From Microbacteriaceae bacterium (lineage in GTDB: Bacteria > Actinomycetota > Actinomycetes > Actinomycetales > Microbacteriaceae): a stretch of 64,000 nucleotides of DNA. Below the pieces are notes generated by a model. The model saw only the letters and a list, made by a program, of their open reading frames with translations, was not told the origin of the DNA and made no database searches. Each line of letters opens with the position of its first letter. Position 1 is the first letter of the stretch. Made by a program: the position numbers and the translations under genes. The stretch spans positions 180,313 through 244,312 of the forward strand of contig JAIXWK010000001.1 of assembly GCA_027491295.1 (NCBI GenBank). Reading direction: 5' to 3'. Positions 51,185-63,100 of this stretch are shown piece after piece.

Positions 51185-54100
51185 TTACTTGACGGCGTAA
51201 ACCTCGGCGCGAATGTTCTTGGCACTACTTGCTTGGACGACGGGAGAAAACACACTGCGGTTGACCACCAAGATCTCCACTCCGGGAAGCATGGCCTTCA
51301 ATCGCTTTGCAACCAATGCACCGCGGGCGGTAGCGAGCCTAGACGAATTGATAGTTGGCTTTGAGCCGAGGAGGTTTGCGTGACCGGTAACGACCACCTT
51401 CTTGAATCCACCCGCCTTGAGTTGGGCCACCAATCGCTTCAATTGAGCTTCGAAGTTTGCGGAAGGCTGAGCGCTGTTTGGCACGAAGTTCAACTCACCA
51501 GTGAAGGAGAATTTATCGAAGAAATGCGTGCTTGGAGAAGTCGCACCATCACTGGAAACCACTTTGATTGAGTCGTATGGCAAGATCTGTCGCTTTGAGA
51601 CACAGGAAGTGATCTTGGTTGCACAAACCTGCTTACCATTCACAAATACTTTGAAGATTGTGCCCGGTGCAGCCTTGGCTGGGAAGCTAATAAGGGTCTT
51701 GGCATCCCTGGTCGCATAGCGAACTGCGGCAGCACCAATTGTGGTCTTTGCAGTCACATTGAAGGAGGTGGCCGCAGTCTCAGAGCCACCCTCGCCGAGC
51801 GTAATTACTGTAATTCGACCCGCGTTGACGCTTTCAGGCAGGAGCATGGCTGAGCGGGAGGATGTGGCCTGGAACACCAACTTGCCCCCGACTGAGACTT
51901 GAATCCGATACCCGGCAATAAAACCATTCGGCTCGCTCCAGTCCAGCCCAAGTCGGCCATTTTCTTGGCGTGCGACATCAATCGCCCCTGGCTTATTCGG
52001 ACGTGTGCTCACTACGGTTTGGTAGCTTGTTCCTTGTATTCCGGTTGCGGAATACGGAATAACCTCAAGCTTGTACTGGCGCCCCTTTGGCAGGTCAAGC
52101 AGAGTTGCCTCCAAGGCGGTCGCGCTCACGGTGAAACTGTAAATCTTTCCATTTGAGTCAACTGCCCTAATAACGGCGGTATTGACATCCTTGCCAGTCT
52201 TTAGGCCAACCACCAAACCGGTTGGGGTTTCAACAATTACCACTTCATCAATTTCAAGTTTTGGTGATGCCGTAACTACATCGGATTCGGTTGTAGCTAC
52301 ATCGTCACTGGCAGGACCCGGCTGGCTTGGCTGAACCGTGGCTGGGATTCGGCTCACCAGGCTCTGAATCTCGGGCAAGGTGTCTACCTCTTGAGATCCG
52401 ATTCCTGCGACCAAATTGTTCATCGCGGCGAGTTTGCCGGCGGCCAAACCAGTTATGCCAAGGTTTTGATAGTCGGCGAGGGTTGGAGCAGGACCTTGCC
52501 CATCCGCGTAGTTGGTGATTGCGGTCACAGCGTTTGCTACCGAATTCACAAAGTTTTGCAGCTCAGTGCGAGTATCCACCTGATACCCCGACTTGCTTGC
52601 CAACATTACATTCACGAAGTAAAGCGCGGTCTCATCCACCTGAACGTTAGCGAGGCTGTAATCGATGGCCAATGGAGTTGCGCCACCGGTTTCAACAAAG
52701 TTGACAATTAGCGGAAGGCTGCTGGCCGCCGCAACTTCTGCAATTACAGCATCCACCATGGCCTTGAGTTCCGAATAACTATCGACGCCAGAACCATCGT
52801 CCGCTGACTCGCGGATTCTGACGGAAACCATCATTACGTGGTCATCAGTGACTTGAGAGAACCCGATTGCAGCGAAATGCTGAGAGGTCAAAGCGCTGGT
52901 TGAGCTTCCACCCGAGGCAATCACAATTATCTTCACAACAGAATCGATTGCCGCCTGCAACTCAGTTGGGGTGTCGACCTGAGTTAGGTACATGCGATCT
53001 AGCAGCGAGTTAAGCAAAGTTAGTTCCGCTGCAGCCAAGCTACGGGCATCCACCCCGAGCTGGTTTAGCTCGGCGACTGTGAGGGACAGTCCAGTTCCTG
53101 CCGTTCCATCGGCAAGGGCGTCAAGTTTGGTTACGGCATCGACAATCGCTTGAATCTTGGCAAAGCTGTTGGTTTCGATCCCCAAAGCCTGCGCCACAAT
53201 TTGGTTGATTTGAGCGAGGTTGGAGCTGTCCACTCCAAATACACCAATAGCTGCGTAGTCGGTAGTGCTTGGGACGGTATTGGTTCCGTCGTAGGCCTGA
53301 ATTATTGCCTGAGCAGCATCGGCTGCAGCCTGATTAGCTGCCGAAGTCGCCAACTGCTGCAACTTGGCAATTATGTTCAGTCCGCTGCCGTCATCGGCAC
53401 TCTGGCTCAACTTGTTCAACACATCAGCCAAATTGCCGGAGTTGACTCCGGTAACCCCGAGCGACGAAAGATCATTAGCACTGAGCGCTGGAGAAGTTGT
53501 GCCGCCGGCTGCGACCGATAGCAAACCCTCGATGATTCTGGCAATCGCATTGAGTTCAGCGAAGGTGTCCAGCTCAGCCGTGGTCTTAGTCGATGCTACG
53601 TCGTTGAACAGCGTCCTGAAGTTTAGGTTGCTGCCTGCGGCAATATCGAGAGCCGCGAAATCGGCCTGGGTTAGTGCTGCCGAGGATTGCAGATTTGCGG
53701 ACACTCCAGATCGGATCTTGTTCACAGCATTTACGGTGGCTTGAATTTCCGCAGCGGTGTTCGATTCATCAACCGACAACTGAGCGATGAAACTGTTCAC
53801 CATCGAAAGGTTGCCGTCGGTGACATTGACGATGCCCGCCGTAGCAAAATCTAGGCGAGTGGGTGCCGTGTTGGATCCGTTAAACGTCGAGATCAGGGTA
53901 ACGGCGGCGATTCGATCAAATTCAGCGATAGCGGAATTTACGACGCTTTGGAGCTCAGCCAAGCTATCTAGCTGGGCTGGAGCGTAGGTAGCGAGCTGCC
54001 GAGTGACAAAGGCCAGGTTGGAAGTCGTGATTCCGGTGACGCCGATTAGGTCGAACTGTGCAACTGTGGCGCTCTGGTTCGGGTTTGCTTGAGCACCAAC

Positions 54101-57100
54101 CACAAGGCGAACTGCGTTCACCAGAGCAGCTACCTCAGCGATGCTGTCTACTGAACCAAAACTCTTTCCATCAAGAGCTTGGTTGAAGAGGCTCATCACT
54201 TCGTTTGACTGACTGGATATTCCAAGAGCTATCAAATCGTTGTTGCTAACCAGTCCAGAAGAGTTGGCGCTCGAATCGGCTGCGGCCTGCAGGTCGTTGA
54301 TGGCGTCAACTACTGCCTGGACTTTCTCGACGGTGTTAGATTGCGTCACACTCAAGTCGGCGAAGAATGAGTTGACGGTGGCGAGCGTGGCACTGGATAC
54401 CGACGAGACCTGTCCTTCGACATAATCAGCTAACAGAGGGGCTTGGTTTGAGCCGTTGTAGTCGGTGATTACCTTAATGGCTTCTGCCTTCTTGGCATCA
54501 ATGATTGCCAGGCTAACCAGTGCATTTATCTCGGCAACCGTATCCACGCCGCTACCGGAATCATGGCTCGCGAGAATTCGCTCTTTCAGGAATTGAACAT
54601 TGCCAGCGGTAACCGAAGTAAAGCCAAGCGTCACCAGATCGGCCGCTGCAAGGCTAGTTGGAGCGGTGGCATTGGTGATTAGTGCCAGTGAAGCAAGTAT
54701 TACGGCTCTAAGTTCGGAGTAGTCATCAACCTGGGAGAACTGGAATCCATCCAGCAGGTTGTTCAACAGGGCAAGCTCGGATGTGGAATCGAGCTGCGGG
54801 AAACCTAGTGCAGATAGATCGGCAGCGCTTAGTCCGACTCCATTGCCAGCTTGCCCATCGGCTAGGTTGCGCACCTTGTTTAGGGCATCGTTCACAGCCT
54901 GGATCTCGACCAAGGTGTCTGATTGAGTGGTTGAAAGTTGGGCGAAAACTCCGTTCAGCAGCGGAACCAGGGTGGGGCTCAGCGAAGTAACTCTTGCAGC
55001 AAGGTAGTCAGCCGCCGATAGCGCAGAACTCGAAGCGGTGAAATCACGAATCTTTGCTAGAGCATCCTGTTGGGCAATCAGGCTGTTTGCGGCTGTAACC
55101 AGAGCCTGTAGTTCGCTCGCGGAATCAATTCCCGAACCATCCGCTCCAGATGTTCTGATTAGCTCGGCAAGCACTGCGAGGTTGGTTGGAGTTACTCCGG
55201 TGATGCCCAAGCGCTCGAGGTTGGCAACAGTCAGAGCCGGTGAGGCCGAAGTAGCAGTCGCCGCTGATGTAAACAATGAATTGACCAGGTTGGCCAGCTG
55301 CTGCAGTTCTGCAGTGGTATCGACACTGGAGAGCGTTGCTCGGTCCAGTGCATTGTTGATAAGCGCTAGCTGTCCGGAGCTTGTGATGCCGGTGACTCCC
55401 AAGCTTGCGAAATCTTGGTTGGTTAGCGAAGCACTGTTGTCGGCGGTTGCGTTGGCTGCGGTTCTGAGTTTGTCAAGTGAATTCACTAGGTTCTGAAGCT
55501 CTAGACCAGAGTCAGTCTCAGCCGGCGTCAAAGTTGCAACCAGTTGGTTTACGAGCGTCAAATTGTCAACCGTCACGCCAGTCACACCCGCATTTAGATA
55601 GTCGAGTCTGGTTGGAACCGTGTTAGTGCCGTCGTAGGCCGCGATGCTAGCGGCGGCCTGATCGAATGTGAAACGCTGGATAGCCTCATCAACCAAAGTC
55701 TGTAACTTGGCAGGGTCGATGACCTTGGAGTTGGCCAAATCAGAGCTTCCTGGATCGGCAACAATCGCCGAAAGCACAGCGGTCAGGTTTTGCGGTGTGA
55801 CGCCTGCAATACCCAGAAGCTCAAAGTTTGCAACTGTGAGCGCTTGAGATCCGGTTGGCGCATTTCCGCTGGTGGCATCTGCGGTGGCGATCAACTTCTC
55901 AACAATGCTTGCCAATGCTGCTAGTTCCGCGTAACTATCGATGCTTGACCTAGTCGATTCATCGACGAAGTTATTCATAACCGCAAGCTCTGCTGCCGAT
56001 TCGATTCCGGCTGAACCTGCTGGGTTCACTCCCAGAGCGGAGTAATCCGCAGCGGAAAGGCTGGCGTTGCCATTGTCCAAACCATCTGCTCCCGCTAGCA
56101 ACCGATTGGCGGCGTCAATCAGCTTTTGCACATCCGAAGCGTCTGCGGTCAAAGTTGCATCTGACTTCAGCAGATCGACAATCATCGCGAGGTTATTTGC
56201 GGTTACCGAAGATAAACCAGCCGCAGCGAAATCCTGAACCGTAATTGACGCGGTGGAGGTTGAATTCAGTGCCAGCAGAGCGTTGAGAGCTCCTTGCTCT
56301 TGACGGAGCGCAGCCGATTCCGCGATTGCCTGCTGAATATCTGCGATGCTGCTGAGATCCGAGAGGTCACTGCTGCCATTCGCAATAGCAGAAATCGCGT
56401 CAGCCAGGGTTGCTGGCGGTGAAACGCTAAGGCCAATCAGTGCTAGCTGATCGAGAGTTAGAGAGCTTGCCGGGGAAACCACTCCTGAAACTGACAGTGC
56501 GGCAAGTCGAGAAATCTCTCGAACGATTGAGGCCAACTCAAGTAGTTCAGTATCGCTATCCACGCTGGACAGTGCTTTACCGTCCAGCACAGCATTGAAC
56601 AGAGCAACCTCGCCAGCGGATGAGATGGAGCCTGAAAGCCCCAGGATCGACAAATCTTGGGCGGTTAGTGCAGTCTCGCCATCCTTTGTTCCATCCGCAA
56701 GGTCTCGGATCTTCTCTGCGATGTCCACGACGTTGTTGATCTCGGTGACGGTGTCAGAATCCTGCGGTGCAACCATGGCTAGCAACTCATTCACCAGGGC
56801 GATGTTTGACGAAGTGACGCCTTGCACTCCCACGGTGTCAAAATCAGAAAGCGTTGGCGAGATGGTTGAGGAGCTTGAGTAATTTGCAATCAGATTCACT
56901 GCATTCTTCTTCGCGAGCGCCACGTTGATGATCGACTGGATCTCCGAGAAAGTGTCACGACCTGCCGCTGCGGCCGGATTGCTCGCTAGTTCGCTCCAAA
57001 CCAAGGCAATGTCGTCCGAAGTGAGGTTGGTGAATCCAGCTGCTTGGAACTCGGCCAAGGTTGGAGTGGTTCCAGCGATCATCTTGCTAGCAAAGCTGGC

Positions 57101-60100
57101 GAGCACATTCAGCTCAGCCAGTGAATCCGCCTGGGCGAAATTCAAGTTGGCAATCAAATCACTAAGAAGATTCAACACCCGCTGATCTGTGATGGAGCAA
57201 AACGCGGATGTAGCTCCCGAGCAAACCGTATCCAGGTCACTCAAGGTCAGGGCAACGTATGAGCCATTTGTGTCATCGGCGATTGCCTTTATCTCATTTA
57301 TCACCGAGACGATATTGTTCAATTCGCTGGGGAAGTCGTTTCGATCCGAAACGGGGAGCGAAGCAAGCAAATCGTTGAGCAGGTCCACGTTCTGCGGGCT
57401 GACACCATCGACACCGGCTGCTAGATAGCTGAATGTGGTCGGCTCAGGTGAAGAGGTAAAGCTCGAAATCAACTGCTGCGCTGCGAACTTCTCAGCGTAG
57501 GTAGTGAGCCAATAAGCGGTGAGCGTCGAGGTCTGGCTGACTCCAAAGTTTCCAAAGTCATCCGTGATGACAGCTTTCACCTGCACCGAAGCAGAGCTCG
57601 CGATTAGCGGTTCGAGAACTCCCTGCAGCTCCAGTTGAGAATTTGCATTTAGCGTGAAGGAGACCGAAGTCGCGTTTACCGCGTAAGACTGGGTGGAAAT
57701 CAAGCTGGTGCCGAAGTAGAGCTTAACCATGCCCTGGTAGCTGCGAGCACCCAGGAAGTCCACAAAGAAACTCATCCTGGATGCAGAACTATCGACCACG
57801 GTTGTCGAGACTGTGATGTCAGTGTCGATTCTTGGAGCAGCTGGTGCCGTTGGCACGTCAGCTGCCACCGCCACGCCGTTGGCAAGTGCGGGAGTGAATG
57901 AGAGAACCGCGGCATTTCCAATGGCATCTGTTAGCGAACCGCTGAGTAGCAGCTGGTTACCGCTCTCCACCACATTTGAGCAGTCGTCGCCACTAACAGT
58001 TGTGCGGATAAAGGTGAGTCGAGTGCTTCCAGAGCCTGAGATGTAGGTTGCGTTCACGGCAGCACATTGATCGCCAGCAGTAATCGGAATACTCAGTGTG
58101 CCCGACAGCGAAACCTTCTCGCTAAATGCCACCTCAATAAGGAACGATTGGCTAACTCGGTAGCTAGTGCTGGCGGACAGATGTCTAACGCCGGTTATGG
58201 CAGGGCGAGTGGTGTCGGCTGTGCCGGTTAGCACATTTGATGCCAAAGAAGGGTTACCCGCCTGATCTTCGAAGTCTCCAGCCAGGGTTCTGATAGACCA
58301 ATCCCCGTCGATATTTGGAGTAAAGGTTGCGGTGTAAACCGACCCACTGCCAGCAAAGTTGCTCAGTGTTCCGCCTGCCACTTGAACATCGGCCGCCGAG
58401 AAGTTGGATGAGCTTTCGCCGAGGGTAAAGGTGACGGTCGTACTCACGGTGGTAGCCGAAACCGTCGAGGTTGAAGCAGTGATCGATATTCCGGGAGACA
58501 TGTAATCGATGGTCGGGCTAACGGTGGGGGAAGGCGCTGAGACATTGCCGCCGATTGAAACCAAGCGGACCGAGAGCACGGGCGAGTTCGTGAACAGTCC
58601 ACGAATCGTCTCGTTGGATGCTGCACCCAAATTGAAGACCACGTTGGTGGTGTTGTTCACGGTCAGATGCTGCGCAATCACAGCGTCATTCAGCAACAGC
58701 TCTGCTCTAGCCAGGTTTACCTGAGATGAGATTGAGATCGCTGCCACCACATTTGTGGTGCGCGAATTGATCGCCACACCTTGCGACGTCGTGCCGACAA
58801 AAGCAGTCAACACTGGTGATGCGCTTGGCGCCGGAGGCTGAGCGCCGTCAATCACGATGTTGGAGTTAGTTGCCAGAGCCGATGCGCTGCTGAGCGAGAG
58901 ATTGGCTGGGTTGTTAGCCAGGTCTGTGATGCTACCGGTCAGAGCGTTCAGGGCACTGGTTGCGAGGTCCAGACTGAAATCTCCAGCCCTAACAAAGTAG
59001 TCAAATCTCAGAGTTGCGGTGCCATTGCCTGCGGCAAGGCTAACTTGACGGTCGGTGTTGTTAGCGACCACGAGTGAAAGTGAAGCTGGGCCATCAACTC
59101 GAACCGCCTCATCAAACATCACATTGATGGAGACCCGGTCCCCTGCTCGGTAGGTGCCGTTAGCACTCAATGCTCGAACACTGACGACTTTAGGTTCAAC
59201 CGTGTCGGCCATGCCGTTTAGAGAGATTAGTGCTGCCGGGTTACCCGCGCGGTCTTGCAGTAGACCCAGTGGCAAGGTAACCGACCAACCTCCCTGAACC
59301 TGAGGCGAGAAGGACAGCTGGATTGTGGACGAACCCGTTGTCGCTGACTGCGGCCATAGAACACAGGAGACCGTCCCGCCAACTCTGGTGAAGACGCTAT
59401 TCGAGCAAGATTGGGCACTAAACAGCGCTGAATCCGAACTGGAGATAACAATGTTGGCAACCTCCTGGTAGCCCAAGGTGCGGTTTGGGGTTACCAGGGA
59501 CGTAAGGCTAGGCGCAGCGTAATCGACATTCAGCGATTGCGAGCTGCTGCGAGAAGAGTTTCCAACCGCATCAAAGATCACAACCGAGAAAGTTGCCGCA
59601 CCCTGGGATAGCACCTGTTGCAATTGTGGGTTGGTCTGAGTGCCAAAGTCCAAGGACATCGGAGACGGGCTGAGAGCGGAAATGATGCGACTTGCAATTA
59701 CCTGATTACCAAGTTGAAGCTCAACTCGACCTCCGACCGCCTGGCTGACGGTTATGGAAACGGTGGCCAAAACATTCACATTGGTGCTGTTGACGAAGCC
59801 TGCGACCTGGTTACCTCCCACCCCAGCCAAAGAGACGATTCTCGGTGCGTCCGGAGCAATACCGTCAACCACCAGTGCCGCGCTCCCCGCCAAGCTCGCG
59901 GCGTTGTTGGTCGCAGGAAGCGTAAGGGTCGCCGAGTTGCTAGCGATGTCCCTGAGTACGAAGGAGCCCAAGTTCAAAGCTGTGGTTGAGCTGTAATTCA
60001 AATCAGCGCTGGAGTCGCCATTTTGCACCGTGTAACGGAATGTGATCGAGTCTGAGCTGGTGCCGGTGACAAATGCCCTCGCGCTAGTTGACGAATTCAA

Positions 60101-63100
60101 CTGCACAAAAGGCGAGCTTGAGGTAAATCCACTCAGCGAAATTGGCTCGCTAAAGACGACTCTAAAGTCAATTGTGGATCCCAGCCCGTAATTGCCATCT
60201 GGGCTGATCTGCTCGACCTTGACCACGGTTGGAGCTTTCGAGTCCAACAGCAAGCTCAGCGGTGTGGCGGATGGCGCAGGGTTTCCTGCAGTGTCGAAGA
60301 TGCCCGCAGATATATTGGAGGCCACCATTTCGACCTTGGCGATGCCCTCGACGTTTGACGCTGCTGTCACCGTTCTCGAATAAGTAGCGCCACTCTGCGA
60401 GCAACCAGTGCCGCTGAGGTTTGTGTAGGTGACATTTACCGCACAGTCAAAACCGGTGACTGTTTCGCTCCACCAGAAACTGGTAGTGAATTGACCTGCA
60501 CCCAGCGGTGGCGGCACCGAGGCCGAAATCGTAACTCTTGGGGCGATGAAGTCAGCCGTACGGGTGGTTCCAGAACTCGTGGCATAGTTTCCAGCAGCAT
60601 CGAAGACTCGAAGCCTGAACTCCACGCTGCCGCTAGGTATGAGCTGCTGAAGCGCTTGAGAGGTCGAGCTATCGAGGGAAACTAATACCGGTGAAGCCAT
60701 ATTTGAAGTTGAAGCAACCACAACTCCGTTGGCCAGCAACTCTGCCCTGCCGCCCAGGGTGTAGTCGGTGCTGGTCACCGCAACCTGAGCACTCAAACCC
60801 GTGTTGGTGCCGTTTATGTAATTAGTGACAACCTTGCCACCGGTGACGTTGATGGTTGGGCTTCCCGGGGCGGTGGGGGCGGTGGTATCGATTACCAAGT
60901 CAGCTTTTGACTTGAGTGATTCTGCAGAATTTAGATCTGGCAACGTCAGGATCGCCTGATTACCAGCAACGTCAGATATTGATGAGCCGGCAAAAACCAG
61001 TGCGGAATTACTCTGGTAGTTCAGATCGGTCGAGTTATCCCCCGGGCTTACCGTGTAGCGGAAAATGGCTTGGGACTGGGTGAATGAAACAAACACCGCA
61101 TTTCGGTCTGTAGTTCCGGTCTCCAGAAGCAGCGTTGGCGAACCGCTCACTCTGATGTTCTCTGAGAAATTGACCGCGATATCGACACTTGAACTAGCTC
61201 CGTAGGCTCCATTGGCGGATACCCGATCCACAGAAAGAACTGTGGGAGCGACCATGTCAATTGGAATGACTAGGTCGGTAGATGCTCGATTGGCGTTGCC
61301 GGAATCCGAGGTGAATGCACCCGATTTGATTGAAAGCCGGCCATTCCCTTGGAAACCCGAAGTGGCAGTTAGGGTCGCAGAGAAGGTCTGGCCTGAACCA
61401 ATAAAGTCCGTCAGCGTTCCGCCAACCACGGTTATGTCGTCAATAGTGAAGTTGCCCGAGCTTGGGAAGTCGATGCTGAACGAAATCGAAGATGGAGGAC
61501 TGCTGCCGCCCAGAATTGCCCTCGACGAAGTCATGGTCACAGTTGGATTCGAACGATCCATGATGTAGCTCTGCACCGTGCCGGTTGGTGTTGTAGAGCC
61601 AAGTAAATTGCCAGCTAGGTCGGTGACCTGAGGGGAAGAAGTGAATGCCAAGCCAATTGGGCCTCGAATAGTTCCGATATCACCGCCAGAAATGGCGACT
61701 AACCACTGGTTCTTGTTCTGAGCGTTTTGCTGAACGCTGGTGACCTGGGCAGAGGTGGTCAGCACCTGGAAATCATTGGCCGAGAGATTTCTCATCTCTT
61801 CGGTGAAGGTAACCAACCAGGTGAGGATCGGTTCACCAGTTCGCTCTGCAGTTGGGTTGAAGCGAACTATCGATGAAATCGTTGGCCCGGTCAAGTCGAT
61901 AGCGAGGGCCCTGACCATACTCTTGGCGCTAATTAGGCCCGAGACGCTCGACCGAGCTGATAGTGAGTAGCTACCTTCAGCAAGTGGTCCTGCTATCGCA
62001 AAGGAATACTTACCCTGATTGCTGGCGCGCGCCGTTCCAAGCAGCTGAGGTGAGGTCGAAGTCTCCTGATAAATCATGACGTCGGCATTGGGGTCTGCGA
62101 CACCGGTGATGGTTGGTGAAGTTGAGTTGGTTACCTTTGGTAAAACAATCGAAGGCACACTGACTGCTCCGGGAGTAGGAATGAACCAGCTCACGATCTG
62201 CGAGGGGTCGGACTCATTGCCATTTTCATCAACCGCGGTGATGTAGTAGAAGTATGTAATTCCAGTCGCGACTACCAGCTGAGAAAATGTCGTGCTTGGT
62301 TTGGTCGACGTGCCAAGCTGCGAGAAGTTCTCCTGGTCCGTGGAGACGTAGATGCGGTACTCCCGGAGATCCGCCTCAGAGTTTGCAGTCCACTGCAAAT
62401 CAATCTTGGTTGCACCTGAAACTGCGACTAGCTGGGGTGCAGCCGGCCTTGAGCCATCGATTACCAATCGCTTGGTGCCACTGAGCGAGTCACCGCTGCC
62501 TGGCGTCGGCAGGGTTAGTGACGCACTGTTTCCGGCTGGATCGGCGATAGTAGCTCCGGCTAGAGCTAGCGAGTTGGTACCAACCACGTCCAACCAAGTT
62601 CCAGTTCCGGTCACATCGCCAGGGAGGACTGTGTATTTAAACCTCAAAGCGGTCGTTCCGGACCCGGATATATAGGTGAGCTTCACAGGAGTTCTAGTTC
62701 CGGCATTCACATCCAAAGTTGGTGAGCCATCCACCAGGACTGGTTCGTTGAAATTGACATCTATGAATATGTCAGTTCCCGCCCGATAGGTACCGCTGGG
62801 AGCTGGAGTCGAAAGACCGGTGACAAATGGTGCTGCCGTGTCAATCGTGTAGCTGATAATCAATCGGCCATCGTTGGCGTTTGATGCCGCAGTGTATTGA
62901 ACGTTTACGGCGCCAGGAGCAACCCAGCTGGATCCACCACCACCACCGTAGGTGCTGTAGCTCGAACCACCGATGTAGCCACCACCGCCGCCGCCACCAT
63001 TGCGGGTGGAACTGGCACCAATACCTGGTGAGCCGGTCGTCCTCAGGCTTGGGTTGGTGGCATTGTTTGGCCAAATCACTGTTGCGCTTTGACCACCACC

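Noticed and set aside
52330..57500. Regular spacing in the giant gene as a CRISPR array or DNA satellite
   Set aside because: The period is about 585 bp, copies are diverged at DNA level and similarity is in the protein; there are no short identical repeats with unique spacers.
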